Origin: Chromatiaceae bacterium
Lineage (GTDB): Bacteria; Pseudomonadota; Gammaproteobacteria; Chromatiales; Chromatiaceae
Length of the DNA stretch: 64,000 nt
Reading direction: 5' to 3'
Assembly: GCA_013426805.1 (NCBI GenBank)
Contig: JACDZG010000005.1
Location: 57,428 to 121,427 of the forward strand
Below the pieces are notes generated by a model that saw only the letters and a list, made by a program, of their open reading frames with translations, made no database searches and had not been told where the DNA came from. The stretch's first letter is position 1; every line of letters starts with the position of its first letter. This document shows, piece after piece, positions 8,609 through 17,767 of this stretch. The translations under genes were made by a program, and so were the position numbers.

Positions 8609-9798
8609 CCACGGGCCGCAGCACAGACTCGACCGGGGATGATGCGCCCCGGCTGCTGCAAGCGCCGCCGCTCGGACTCTATGTTCATCTGCCCTGGTGC
8701 CTGCGCAAATGTCCCTACTGCGACTTCAACTCACACGCCGTGAGCGACGAGCCGCCTTTCGCCGACTATGTCGCCCGGCTCCTCGCCGATCTGGAGCAGG
8801 CGTTGCGCGACCATGCGGCACGGCGCCCGTTGCTGAGCATCTTCATCGGCGGCGGCACCCCCAGTCTGTTTCCGGGGACCGCGATTCAGGCCCTCTTGGA
8901 TGGCGTGCGTGGGTTGATGGTCCTGACAGCGGATTGCGAGATCACCCTGGAGGCCAATCCAGGCGCCGCGGATGCCGCGCGCTTCGCCGCGTATCGCCGC
9001 GCGGGTGTGAACCGGCTCTCGATCGGGGTCCAGAGCCTGGATGGAGCCATGCTGGCCCGGCTCGGCCGCATCCATGACCCGGCCGCCGCGCGTGCAGCGG
9101 TTGATGCGGCCCGCGCCGCCGGTTTCGACAACCTGAATCTGGATCTGATGTTCGCGCTGCCGGACCAGACCCCGACCGCGGCGCGAGCGGATCTGGATGC
9201 GGTGTTGGCACTGGGTCCGGAGCAGGTGTCCTATTACCAGCTCACACTGGAGCCCAACACCCCCATGCAGGCCGCGCCGCCGGTGCTTCCGGACGCGGAC
9301 CTGGCCGCGGATTTCGCCGCGGCCGGGCGTGAACGGCTGCACGAGGCCGGGTACCGGCACTATGAGGTCTCGGCCCATGCCCGGCCGGGGCGGGCCTGTC
9401 GGCACAACCTGAACTATTGGCGTTTCGGCGACTATCTCGGGATCGGCGCCGGTGCCCACGGCAAGCTGACCGACGCCGCCGCGGGTCGCATCTGCCGCAC
9501 CGCCAAGCGCCGCCACCCGCGGGCCTACCTCGCCGCCGCCCCGGATGACCTGATCAGCAGCAGGCGGCAACTCAGTCATGAGGACCGGATCAGCGAGTTC
9601 GCGCTCAATGCCTTCCGTCTCACCCAGGGATTCGAACGGGGATTGTTCGCGTCCACCACCGGGCTGCCCTGGTCGCGGATCGCGCCGATCGTGGCCGCCG
9701 CCGTCGCGGACGGACTACTGCGGATGACCGGTGATCGCCTGGAGCCGACCGCACTCGGCCGGGACTTCGGCGACGACCTGGTGTCACGCTTTCTGTAG
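8605..9798 (+). CDS. hemW: Radical SAM heme chaperone HemW
   Basis: HemW-family protein, historically called oxygen-independent coproporphyrinogen III oxidase-like, now known as a heme chaperone in respiratory enzyme maturation. The 4Fe-4S motif is WCLRKCPYCDFNSH with Cys32, Cys36 and Cys39. It lacks the extra cysteine that follows this cluster in true HemN. GGGTPSLF and the C-terminal HemN_C region (RQLSHEDRISEFALNAFRL) follow. ATG 8605 overlaps the stop of the binding-protein gene, so I prefer it over starts inside that gene. 397 aa. Confidence 0.93.
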   Translation: MTTGRSTDSTGDDAPRLLQAPPLGLYVHLPWCLRKCPYCDFNSHAVSDEPPFADYVARLLADLEQALRDHAARRPLLSIFIGGGTPSLFPGTAIQALLDGVRGLMVLTADCEITLEANPGAADAARFAAYRRAGVNRLSIGVQSLDGAMLARLGRIHDPAAARAAVDAARAAGFDNLNLDLMFALPDQTPTAARADLDAVLALGPEQVSYYQLTLEPNTPMQAAPPVLPDADLAADFAAAGRERLHEAGYRHYEVSAHARPGRACRHNLNYWRFGDYLGIGAGAHGKLTDAAAGRICRTAKRRHPRAYLAAAPDDLISSRRQLSHEDRISEFALNAFRLTQGFERGLFASTTGLPWSRIAPIVAAAVADGLLRMTGDRLEPTALGRDFGDDLVSRFL

Positions 9799-9825
9799 GT
9801 GTCCAGCGCGATCACCGGATCTCAA

Positions 9826-9850
9826 GGGCGGGTTTGACACCCGCCCCTAC
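9826..9850. repeat. GC-rich intergenic hairpin (GGGCGGGTTTGACACCCGCC)
   Basis: Inverted repeat GGGCGGGTTT/GACACCCGCCC 27 nt after hemW, followed by CCTAC. The same unit appears in reverse orientation at 46961-46986 (GTAGGGGCGAGTTTCAAACC), so this is a dispersed palindrome. A terminator role for hemW is possible but there is no U-tract. Confidence 0.6.
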
Positions 9851-9944
9851 TTGCGAAACCCCAGTTGCGGTTAGCGGCTAACGATGATATCGTGCCGCGT
9901 TTCCTAGAGTTTAAGTGAGCCCGCACTGGGCGCAAAAGGGCATC

Positions 9945-10145
9945 ATGAAAGAAGGAATCCACCCGAAATACGCCGACGTCAAGGTCGCTTGCAGTTGCGG
10001 CAACGAGTTCTCGACCCGCTCCACGTTGGGTAAAGACATGCACGTCGAAGTTTGTTCCGCCTGCCATCCGTTTTATACCGGCAAGCAGAAGATCGTCGAT
10101 ACCGCTGGTCGCGTCGACAAATTCCGCCGCAAGTACGCGCGCTGA
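9945..10145 (+). CDS. rpmE: 50S ribosomal protein L31 (zinc-binding type)
   Basis: 66 aa starting [20 protein letters not shown]. Cysteines in ACSCGN and [15 protein letters not shown] form the C+ zinc ribbon of type A L31. ATG 9945 is preceded by AAAAGGG at good spacing. The open frame upstream to 9915 is not conserved. Monocistronic. Confidence 0.97.
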   Translation: MKEGIHPKYADVKVACSCGNEFSTRSTLGKDMHVEVCSACHPFYTGKQKIVDTAGRVDKFRRKYAR

Positions 10146-10320
10146 TTCTCCCGCGGCGCGCACTCGCGCGCTTCAGGCGGTCACTGCAGACAAATTCATG
10201 GGAGATGTGAGTCGATCTGGCATCTCCAGTTTCGCATGTCCGCTCAATGAACCCGCCACCTGCGCCGTTTTCCTCAATCAAGAGCGACGGGCCGACAGAG
10301 CCTCGCATGTAACGCTGCGC

Positions 10321-10341
10321 CTGGGGCTTTCCTTGCCCCAG
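10321..10341. terminator. Stem-loop near the mdh 3' end
   Basis: CTGGGGC and GCCCCAG form a perfect 7-bp stem around a 7-nt loop, 22 nt beyond the mdh stop. No T-run follows on either strand, so terminator function is uncertain. The rest of the 217-bp gap between rpmE and mdh shows nothing recognisable. Confidence 0.35.
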
Positions 10342-10362
10342 CCGATCGGTGGTGGCCCGCCG

Positions 10363-11349
10363 CTACAGCATATGCTTGATTGCTTCTGCCTCGTCGGTCA
10401 GTTCCTTGAGCGTGATATTGATCTTCTCGCGACTGTAGGCGTCGATTTCCAGACCTTCAATGAGCTTGAAGGCGCCGCCCTTGCATTCGCAGGGTTGGCC
10501 GAACACGATCCCCGCCGGAATGCCGTAAGCTCCATGCGACGGAATGCCCATGGTGACCCAGCCATCAGCGCCGAGGACCCAATCGTGCACGTGGTCGATG
10601 GCGGCATTCGCCGCGGACGCGGCGGAGGACAGGCCGCGGGCTTCGATGATGGCGGCGCCGCGCTTGCCGACGGTCGGCAGGAAGACGTCGTTATACCAGG
10701 CCTGATCGTTGATCAGGTCTTTGACGCTCTCGCCGTTGGACGTGGTGAAGCGGTAGTCGGCAAACATCGTCGGGGAATGATTGCCCCACACCACCAGTTG
10801 CTTCAGGGACGACACATCGCGGCCGATCTTGGCGGCGAGCTGCGACAGGGCGCGGTTGTGGTCCAGGCGCAGCATGGCATGGTAGTTGTCGGGGTTGGTG
10901 CGGCCGACCTTCTTGGCCGCCGAAGCGGCGATCAATGCATTGGTATTGCAGGGATTTCCGACCACTAGCACCCGCACGTCGTCCTTGGCGTGTTCCGCAA
11001 TTGCCTTGCCCTGCACGGTGAAAATGGCGCCGTTGGCGCTGAGCAGATCGGCGCGCTCCATGCCTTTGGTGCGCGGCCGGGCCCCCACCAGCAGGCAGAT
11101 GTCGGCGTCCTTGAAGGCCACATTGGGGTCATCGGTGGCCGTCATGCCGGCCAGCAGCGGGAAGGCGCAGTCGTCCAACTCCATCATCACGCCTTGCGCG
11201 GCCTGCTGCGCCTGCGGCAAGTCAAGCAATTGCAGGATGACCGGCTGGTCTTTGCCGAGCATTTCGCCGGAGGCGATGCGAAACAGCAGGCTGTAGGCGA
11301 TCTGGCCGGCGGCGCCGGAAACGGCAACGCGCATGGGGGCTTTAGACAT
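10363..11349 (-). CDS. mdh: Malate dehydrogenase (NAD)
   Basis: Interconverts malate and oxaloacetate in the TCA cycle. 328 aa of the long MDH type. Visible motifs are the dinucleotide loop [13 protein letters not shown], the substrate arginines in [26 protein letters not shown], and the catalytic histidine in VWGNHSPTM. This form is common in beta- and some gammaproteobacteria and differs from the shorter E. coli MDH. A GGAG site precedes the ATG. Monocistronic on the minus strand. Confidence 0.96.
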   Translation of the reverse strand: MSKAPMRVAVSGAAGQIAYSLLFRIASGEMLGKDQPVILQLLDLPQAQQAAQGVMMELDDCAFPLLAGMTATDDPNVAFKDADICLLVGARPRTKGMERADLLSANGAIFTVQGKAIAEHAKDDVRVLVVGNPCNTNALIAASAAKKVGRTNPDNYHAMLRLDHNRALSQLAAKIGRDVSSLKQLVVWGNHSPTMFADYRFTTSNGESVKDLINDQAWYNDVFLPTVGKRGAAIIEARGLSSAASAANAAIDHVHDWVLGADGWVTMGIPSHGAYGIPAGIVFGQPCECKGGAFKLIEGLEIDAYSREKINITLKELTDEAEAIKHML

Positions 11350-11421
11350 AGGTCACTCCGGTGGTAATCAGTGTGGTTGAAATTATGCGATGGCGGTTGA
11401 TCATTGCATCCGAAACTCTAT

Positions 11422-12075
11422 TCATTTTATGAGTTCTGTTAATCTTGTCGATTGGCTTGGCGCGTCGCCGTCGCCTGTGCTGAGCAAGCGCTCCAATTCC
11501 GCGATGTCGGCCCCCCGCTCGGGGCGCTCGGTCACCGGGTCGAGCGGCGGGTTGCGTTGCGCGGCGCGCGGCAGCACAATCAGCTCGATCGGCGTGGTTC
11601 CGGCCACGAACCGAAACACCGGGTGGGCGCGGCGCTCGCCCCCACCGTAACGAAACAGATGTTCGTGCTGCTGCCAGGGAATGCGCTGCTCCATGAGCGC
11701 GAACATCACGTCCTCCGAACAGTCCGCGTGCAGACAGAGTTGCACCCCCGCGTCCACTTGGCCGGATCCCCGCAAGACTGGACCAACGAGGCGCGGACTG
11801 AAGGAGCGGAAGGTACGCATCGCCTGGAGCGCGTCGCAGCGCAACCGCAGGACATCACGCGCATGAGCATCGCCCTGAAAAAGTCTGCGTTGGGTCAGGA
11901 GCGCATTTTGAATCGCCTCCTTGGTCGGCCAACCGCGGCGATCGATCACGCCGGTGCGCTCGGCGGCTTTGCGCCGTGCCCGATCGAAGTCCGACTCCCC
12001 CTGTTCGACCATGATGCGGGCGGCCTCGTAGGCCATCCGCTCACGCGACGCTTGCGATCGGTCTCGTCCCGCCAT
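11422..12075 (-). CDS. Conserved proteobacterial protein of unknown function (217 aa)
   Basis: I recognise this as an uncharacterised family in gammaproteobacteria but know no function. The N-terminal half is highly charged and helical (ASRERMAYEAARIM, then DFDRARRKAAERTGV). The second half has LVGPVLRGSGQVDAGVQLCL and CSEDVMFALMEQRIPWQQHE, with a beta-rich part ending PIELIVLP, reminiscent of a nucleotidyltransferase-like fold. ATG 12075 with GAGGTG before it is preferred; the longer frame adds a low-complexity Arg/Gly stretch. It is divergent from pilM, where many relatives carry ponA. Confidence 0.75.
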   Translation of the reverse strand: MAGRDRSQASRERMAYEAARIMVEQGESDFDRARRKAAERTGVIDRRGWPTKEAIQNALLTQRRLFQGDAHARDVLRLRCDALQAMRTFRSFSPRLVGPVLRGSGQVDAGVQLCLHADCSEDVMFALMEQRIPWQQHEHLFRYGGGERRAHPVFRFVAGTTPIELIVLPRAAQRNPPLDPVTERPERGADIAELERLLSTGDGDAPSQSTRLTELIK

Positions 12076-12248
12076 CCCGCACCTCGACTGACTCAGACTG
12101 GGCTCACCGCGCCGCCATTGACCCGAAGGCGCCGACCCGCCGCGCGCGGCGGCGACACCGCGACGGCGCGGTTTGATATATTTCGCAGGAAATCCCGTCA
12201 TTCTGATGTAGGCTTTACGCGCGCACCGCCAGCTTAACAGAGAATCCC

Positions 12249-13322
12249 ATGTTCGGTCTCCGACCTAAGAGCAAGGCCCTGCTGGGCATCGACATCAGCT
12301 CGACCGCGATCAAGCTGATCGAGCTGTCGCACAGCGTCGGGTCGACCACGGCCCTGTACCGTGTCGAGACCTTCGCCATCGAGCCACTGCCGAACAACGC
12401 GGTGGTGGAAAAAAAGATCGCCGACGCCGACGCGGTCGGCCAGTGCATCCAGCGCGCCGTGATGCGCTCCGGCACCAAGACCAAGCGGGCCGCGGTCGCG
12501 GTCTCGGGCTCAGCCGTCATCACCAAGGTGATTTCGATGTCCGCCGCGCTGTCCGACGCGGAGATGGAAACACAGATTCAGTTGGAGGCCGATCAGTACA
12601 TTCCCTACCCCCTGGAAGAGGTCAACATCGATTTCGACGTCCTGGGGCGTTCGCAGGCGAGTGCGGACATGGTCGACGTCCTGCTCGCCGCCTCCCGCCG
12701 GGAGAATGTGGACGACCGCGTGAGCGCTCTCGAAACCGCGGGTCTGATCGCCGCCGTCGTCGATGTGGAGGCTTACGCCATCGAGAACGCCTGCGCCCTG
12801 ATCATGGGTGAGCATGGCGACGAACGCGCTGAACAGACGGTCGCCATCGCCGACGTGGGCGCCTCGACCACCACACTGCATGTTCTCCACGATGGCCAAG
12901 TCGTCTACACCCGCGAGCAGAACTTCGGCGGTCAACAGTTGACCGACGAGGTGCAGCGCCGCTACGGCCTGCCGCGCGATCAGGCCACCCAGAAGATCCT
13001 CGACGGCGACGTCGCCGAGAATTACGACACGGAGGTCTTGGGTCCGTTCAAAGAGGCCTTGGCGCAGCAAATCGGTCGGGCGCTCCAGTTCTTTTACTCG
13101 GGCACCACGTTCAGCCGGGTCGATCAGATTATCCTGGCCGGCGGGGCCGCCGGCATCCGCAAGATCGATGAACTGGTCGAGGAGCGACTGGGTCTTCCGA
13201 CCATCGTCGCCAACCCCTTCACCCAAATGTCACTGTCGCCCCGGATCAAGGCACAGGAACTCATGCGTGAGGCGCCCGGCATGATGGTTGCCGTCGGTTT
13301 GGCCCTGCGAGGATTCGACTGA
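12249..13322 (+). CDS. pilM: Type IV pilus inner-membrane assembly protein PilM
   Basis: Cytoplasmic actin-like ATPase-fold protein that binds the N-terminus of PilN and connects the pilus motor to the alignment complex. 357 aa. The N-terminus FGLRPKSKALLGIDISSTAI contains the phosphate-1 loop; DVGASTTTLHVLHDGQ is the second phosphate motif, and LAGGAAGIRKIDELVEERLG follows. It opens the pilMNOPQ operon, with its stop overlapping pilN by one base. Confidence 0.96.
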   Translation: MFGLRPKSKALLGIDISSTAIKLIELSHSVGSTTALYRVETFAIEPLPNNAVVEKKIADADAVGQCIQRAVMRSGTKTKRAAVAVSGSAVITKVISMSAALSDAEMETQIQLEADQYIPYPLEEVNIDFDVLGRSQASADMVDVLLAASRRENVDDRVSALETAGLIAAVVDVEAYAIENACALIMGEHGDERAEQTVAIADVGASTTTLHVLHDGQVVYTREQNFGGQQLTDEVQRRYGLPRDQATQKILDGDVAENYDTEVLGPFKEALAQQIGRALQFFYSGTTFSRVDQIILAGGAAGIRKIDELVEERLGLPTIVANPFTQMSLSPRIKAQELMREAPGMMVAVGLALRGFD

Positions 13323-13897
13323 TGGCGCGTATCAATCTACTTCCCTGGCGCGAGGCCGAACGGCGCCGCCGCCGCCGCGATTTCGCCATCGTTGGCGGGG
13401 TGAGCCTGGGGCTGGCGCTGGTCGTTGCCGCGGCGGTGCATTTTCAGGTGGAGGCGTTGATCAGCGCCCAACAAGCGAGAAATCAATTCCTCGACGAACA
13501 GATCAGCCAACTCAATCGCCAGATCAAAGAGATCCAGACCCTGGAAGAGACCAAGGCCAATCTCCTGGCGCGCATGAATATTATCCAGCAACTGCAACAG
13601 AGCCGCCCGGAGGTCGTCAGGCTGTTTGACGAACTGGTCAATGCCATGCCCGAAGGGGTCTTTTTGACCCGGATGGAGCAGACCGGCCGCAGTGTCGTGC
13701 TCGAGGGCCGGGCGCAATCGAACGCGCGCGTTTCCGCCTTCATGCGCAGTGTCGAGGGGTCCGCCTGGATCGGTAACCCGCGCCTCCTGCTGATCGAGAA
13801 CAAGGACAAGACCGGCACCGGTCTCAGCCATTTCCGCTTGTCGTTCGACCAGATACAACCGGGAGCCGCGGCTGGCGACGCGGCGAGCCCATCGTGA
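13322..13897 (+). CDS. pilN: Type IV pilus assembly protein PilN
   Basis: Bitopic inner-membrane protein of the alignment subcomplex, 191 aa. The conserved PilM-binding peptide ARINLLPWREAERRRR is at residues 2-17. One transmembrane helix (about 23-42) and a coiled-coil stretch (about 50-95) follow, then the ferredoxin-like periplasmic domain. The ATG overlaps the pilM stop. Confidence 0.95.
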   Translation: MARINLLPWREAERRRRRRDFAIVGGVSLGLALVVAAAVHFQVEALISAQQARNQFLDEQISQLNRQIKEIQTLEETKANLLARMNIIQQLQQSRPEVVRLFDELVNAMPEGVFLTRMEQTGRSVVLEGRAQSNARVSAFMRSVEGSAWIGNPRLLLIENKDKTGTGLSHFRLSFDQIQPGAAAGDAASPS

Positions 13898-13969
13898 CGT
13901 TCTGACTCCGCCGATCCGCCCGTCAGGACCCAACCAGGCAAGACTCAACCGACTCACCAGAATCCCTCC

Positions 13970-14575
13970 ATGGACCTGCGCGAACTCAACGAACTCGATC
14001 TGAACAACATCGGCGAATGGCCGCCGGCGATCAAGGCGCTCGTGATCCTGATCGGCTGTATCGCCATCGGCGGGGCGGTTTACTATCTGGACACGCAGAA
14101 CCAGCTCCTGCGCCTGGACCAGGAGCGCGCCAAGGAACTGGAGCTGCGCCAGACTTTCGAGACCAAGCAACGCAAGGCCGCCAATCTCGATGCCTATCGC
14201 CAGCAGCTCGAAGAGATGAAAGAATCCTTCGGCGCCATGCTGCGCCAACTTCCGGACAAGACCGAGGTTGCCGCGCTACTGGTCGATGTCTCGCAGACGG
14301 GGCTGGCGGCGGGGTTGGAGTTCGAGCTGTTCCAACCCGAGGGGGAGCAATCGAAGGACTTCTACGCGGAGCTGCCGATCAACATCCGCGTCACCGGCCA
14401 TTATCACGAGTTTGGCCGCTTTATCAGTGGTCTCGCCGCCCTGCCGCGCATCGTGACCATCCATGACGTGAAGATTTCCAATCCCGGGGGCGAGCGGGGG
14501 ACGGCGGACGCCAAGCTGCTGCTGCAGGCCCAAGTCAAAACCTATCGGTATCTGGATGAGGCGGCGACCAAATGA
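13970..14575 (+). CDS. pilO: Type IV pilus assembly protein PilO
   Basis: Partner of PilN in the inner-membrane alignment complex, 201 aa. The short cytoplasmic N-terminus LRELNELDLNNIGEWPPAIK is typical, followed by one transmembrane helix (about 23-44), a coiled coil (45-90) and the periplasmic fold ending near LLLQAQVKTYRYL. The 72-bp gap after pilN is the only sizeable gap in the first four genes. The 3' end overlaps pilP by four bases. Confidence 0.95.
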   Translation: MDLRELNELDLNNIGEWPPAIKALVILIGCIAIGGAVYYLDTQNQLLRLDQERAKELELRQTFETKQRKAANLDAYRQQLEEMKESFGAMLRQLPDKTEVAALLVDVSQTGLAAGLEFELFQPEGEQSKDFYAELPINIRVTGHYHEFGRFISGLAALPRIVTIHDVKISNPGGERGTADAKLLLQAQVKTYRYLDEAATK

Positions 14576-15177
14576 CAGCGCCTGCGCACTTTCCGCGGCG
14601 GGTTCTTGCGGTGCCCCCGACCGCGGCCGACGCCCGCTCCCGCGGGTCCCGGCATACCTGGCTTCTGCGGCAGCTCATTCCCGTGCTATTGTCGGTGCTG
14701 TTCGCGGGTTGCGGCGGGGCGGACAAGAGTGATTTGGAGGACTATGTCCAGAAGGTCAAGGCGCGTGATCCGGGTCCGATCGAGCCGCTTCCGGACATCA
14801 AGCAGATCAACACCTTCGTCTATGAGCCCGCCGATCGACGAGACCCCTTCGTGGTCGACGTGCGCGGCGGTGATCAGCCCTCCACCGCGCCGGGCAACAG
14901 CCTCGCGCCGGACCCGCTGCGACGCAAGGAAGAACTGGAGGGGTTTGCGCTCGACGCCTTGCGGATGGTCGGCACCTTGGAACAGAACCAGACCCGGTGG
15001 GGCCTGATCCGCGGACCCAATGGCATCCTGCACCGCGTGCGCGTCGGCAATTACCTGGGGATGAACAATGGTCAGATTATCAACATCAGCGACGATGCGA
15101 TCCAATTGACCGAGATCGTGTCGGAAGGCCCCGGCGAATGGCGTGAGCGCCAAGCGACGGTCCAGCTTAGCCAATAA
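14572..15177 (+). CDS. pilP: Type IV pilus assembly lipoprotein PilP
   Basis: Periplasmic lipoprotein linking PilNO to the PilQ secretin. 201 aa with a lipobox-like LFAGCGG at about residue 43-49, after a basic leader longer than usual. The C-terminal HR domain includes LRMVGTLEQNQTRWGLI and HRVRVGNYLGMNNGQI. The start overlaps the pilO stop (ATGA). A downstream start would shorten the leader to a more usual length, but no clearly better codon is seen. Confidence 0.94.
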   Translation: MTAPAHFPRRVLAVPPTAADARSRGSRHTWLLRQLIPVLLSVLFAGCGGADKSDLEDYVQKVKARDPGPIEPLPDIKQINTFVYEPADRRDPFVVDVRGGDQPSTAPGNSLAPDPLRRKEELEGFALDALRMVGTLEQNQTRWGLIRGPNGILHRVRVGNYLGMNNGQIINISDDAIQLTEIVSEGPGEWRERQATVQLSQ

Positions 15178-15197
15178 CCCTTGGAGGGCAAGCCGCG

Positions 15198-17522
15198 ATG
15201 AACAGCCCAGGTCCCCTGAACGCGTGCCCACGGCCTCGCCATGGACGACCATGCCTGGTTAGCCGGGTCGGATGGCCGGTCTGGCTGCTGTTGGTCACGG
15301 TGGCCATGATCACCGCTGCTCCGGCGCTGGCGGTCGACCTGCGCACTGTTGAGTTTGCCGCACTCCCCGGCAATCGGGTCGAGATTCAACTGGACTTCTC
15401 CGGACCAGTCACCGCGCCCCAGACGTTCGCGACCGAGAATCCGGCACGCATCGCGTTGGACTTTGAAGGCGTCACCAGTAAGCTCGACCGCAAGGCCATC
15501 CCGATCGGTGTCGGCGCAGTGCACAGTCTGGTAGCGGTCGAGGCCAGCAATCGCACGCGTGTCGTGGTCAATCTGAACGACTCGGTTCCCTACGAGGTCA
15601 GCGCCAACGGCAACAAGGTCACGCTGAAAATCAACACTCAGGGTGGTGATTTGGCGCCTCCCCCGCCGCCGGCCGCGGCGGTGCCCGGTGTACCGGATAC
15701 GGCGCCGCCGCGCCCGGCTGCCGGTTCGCGGCGCACGGCAGCCAGCTCGGTGCCTTCACCCGGGCGCTCCGCGGGGGGCGGCGGTGCGGTACGTGACATT
15801 GATTTCCGGCGCGGTGACGGCGGCGAAGGGCGCGTGATCATCAAACTCCCCAGCGCGCAGACAAGGGTGGCCGTGCGTGAACAGGCGAAACACGTTTTCG
15901 TCGACATCTATGACAGCACGCTCCCACAGCGTTTGTTCCGACGTTTGGACGTGACCGACTTCGCGACCCCGGTGGTCGCGGTGGAGGCTAAACCGAACGG
16001 CCGCAACGTCCTGATCGATATTCAAACCGGGGCCGATTATGACTATCTGGCCTATCAAACCGACGACCTGTTCACCTTGGAGTTTCGCTCCCTGACGCCG
16101 GCGGAAAAAGAGCAGCTTGAGAAACAGAAGGTGGTCTACACCGGTGATCGGCTGTCGCTGAACTTCCAGGATATCGAAGTCCGCGCGGTCCTGCAGTTGC
16201 TTGCCGATTTCACCGGCCTCAATCTGGTCGCGAGCGATACGGTGCGCGGCAACATCACGCTGCGGCTCAAGAACGTCCCCTGGGATCAGGCACTGGACAT
16301 CATCCTCAAGTCCAAGGGACTGGGCATGCGGCAGACCGGCAATGTCATCATGGTCGCACCGAGCCAGGAGCTGGCGGCCCAGGAGAAGCTGGAACTGGAG
16401 TCGCAGAAGCAGATCGAGGAGCTCGCCCCGCTGCGGTCGGAATTCATCCAGGTCAACTATGCCAAAGCCGCGGAACTCTCCGCCATGCTCAAGTCCGAGG
16501 GCAGCAACATGCTCTCCGAGCGCGGCAAGGTGTCGGTGGACGCCCGCACCAACACCCTCCTCGTTCAAGACACCACGGCCAAGCTGGAGGACATCCGCCG
16601 CATCGTGGGGCGTCTCGACATCCCCGTGCGTCAGGTGATGATCGAATCGCGCATCGTGATTGCCAACAATGACTTCTCGCGTGACCTGGGGGTGCGTTTT
16701 GGGGTCACCGGCTCCGTAGGGGCGGGGCCGCGGCCGATTCGCGACGCTGCGGGTAACGTAACCGGCTACACCAATGGCGGGACTCAGATGTTGACCGGCG
16801 GGAGTCTGGAAGGGGGGCTCGAGGGCAGCGGCAATAACCAGCTCGGCAGATTCGGGCGAAGCACTGAAACAGGCACACCCTTCAACTCCATGATCCAGTC
16901 AGGGGGCGCGGACTCCGGGACTCAGGGTTTGATGGTCAACCTGCCCGCCGTCGACCCGTCCGGTGCCATCAACCTGCTGATCGGCAAGGTTGGATCTTAT
17001 CTGCTTCAGTTGGAGCTCTCGGCCATGCAGCGCGAGGGCCGCGGCGAGATCATTTCCAGCCCCCGGGTCATCACCTCCGATGCCAAGCAGGCAACGATCA
17101 AGGTCGGTCAGGAGATTCCCTATCAGGAAAACGCGGGCGGCGGCGGCGGTGCCACCACCACCGCGTTCAAGGAGGCTCTGCTGCAACTCGACGTGACGCC
17201 GCAGATTACTCCGGATGATCGTATCATCATGGACTTGAAGGTGAATAAGGATAACCCCGACTTCACCAACTCGGTGCTCGGCGTTCCCCCCATTGACACG
17301 CGTTCGGTCGAGACCACGGTCCTGGTGGACAATGGCGAGACCGTGGTCCTGGGCGGGGTCTACGAGCGCACCAAGACCTTCCAGAAGGAGCAGGTCCCCT
17401 GGCTGGGCGATGTCCCGGTGCTTGGGCGGCTCTTCAAGCAGGAGTCACGCCGGGATGACAATTCCGAACTCCTGATCTTCGTAACCCCCAAAATCCTGAA
17501 GGGAGACATGGTGCGTAATTGA
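15198..17522 (+). CDS. pilQ: Type IV pilus secretin PilQ
   Basis: Outer-membrane secretin channel for the pilus, 774 aa. After a signal peptide (cleavage near APALAVD) come two AMIN domains (about 50-150 and 195-295) that bind peptidoglycan, separated by a Pro/Ala/Gly linker. The secretin/TonB short domain follows (LSLNFQDIEVRAVLQLLADF), then the NolW-like N domain (FIQVNYAKAAELSAMLKSEG) and the C-terminal secretin barrel (REGRGEIISSPRVITSDAKQ). A Gly/Ser-rich insert lies between the N domain and the barrel. A 37-bp palindrome starts inside the stop codon. Confidence 0.97.
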   Translation: MNSPGPLNACPRPRHGRPCLVSRVGWPVWLLLVTVAMITAAPALAVDLRTVEFAALPGNRVEIQLDFSGPVTAPQTFATENPARIALDFEGVTSKLDRKAIPIGVGAVHSLVAVEASNRTRVVVNLNDSVPYEVSANGNKVTLKINTQGGDLAPPPPPAAAVPGVPDTAPPRPAAGSRRTAASSVPSPGRSAGGGGAVRDIDFRRGDGGEGRVIIKLPSAQTRVAVREQAKHVFVDIYDSTLPQRLFRRLDVTDFATPVVAVEAKPNGRNVLIDIQTGADYDYLAYQTDDLFTLEFRSLTPAEKEQLEKQKVVYTGDRLSLNFQDIEVRAVLQLLADFTGLNLVASDTVRGNITLRLKNVPWDQALDIILKSKGLGMRQTGNVIMVAPSQELAAQEKLELESQKQIEELAPLRSEFIQVNYAKAAELSAMLKSEGSNMLSERGKVSVDARTNTLLVQDTTAKLEDIRRIVGRLDIPVRQVMIESRIVIANNDFSRDLGVRFGVTGSVGAGPRPIRDAAGNVTGYTNGGTQMLTGGSLEGGLEGSGNNQLGRFGRSTETGTPFNSMIQSGGADSGTQGLMVNLPAVDPSGAINLLIGKVGSYLLQLELSAMQREGRGEIISSPRVITSDAKQATIKVGQEIPYQENAGGGGGATTTAFKEALLQLDVTPQITPDDRIIMDLKVNKDNPDFTNSVLGVPPIDTRSVETTVLVDNGETVVLGGVYERTKTFQKEQVPWLGDVPVLGRLFKQESRRDDNSELLIFVTPKILKGDMVRN

Positions 17523-17557
17523 TCGTGACAATCGCCTTGAAGGCGATTGTCACGATC
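17521..17557. repeat. Perfect 37-bp palindrome at the pilQ stop codon
   Basis: Two perfect 18-nt arms, GATCGTGACAATCGCCTT and its reverse complement, flank one central G. The palindrome begins inside the pilQ stop codon. The arm contains CAATCGCCTT, also found at the ends of the 163-bp element, which suggests relation. It could end the pil transcript or protect the mRNA 3' end. The rest of the 245-bp gap to aroK holds nothing recognisable. Confidence 0.85.
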
Positions 17558-17767
17558 AGACGATAAACACTGTCGTGATCGTTGCAGCCGCCGAGGTAGC
17601 GACGCGGGGTGTGGCGTCAATATTGCTTGGACATATATTCAAAGCGCTCGCTTCCGGGCCGGACGGACGGCGGCAAAGTCTGCGGCGGCCGCGGTGAGGC
17701 TCCCTGAAATGCCCGGCATTGCGCTTAAGCCTTGCCCATCGGGTCAAAATCTGGCATATGTGTAGTG

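Noticed and set aside
9871..9883. GTTAGCGGCTAAC palindrome before rpmE as a Zur operator
   Set aside because: Too short and unlike Zur consensus; this L31 is the zinc-containing form that is not normally Zur-repressed.
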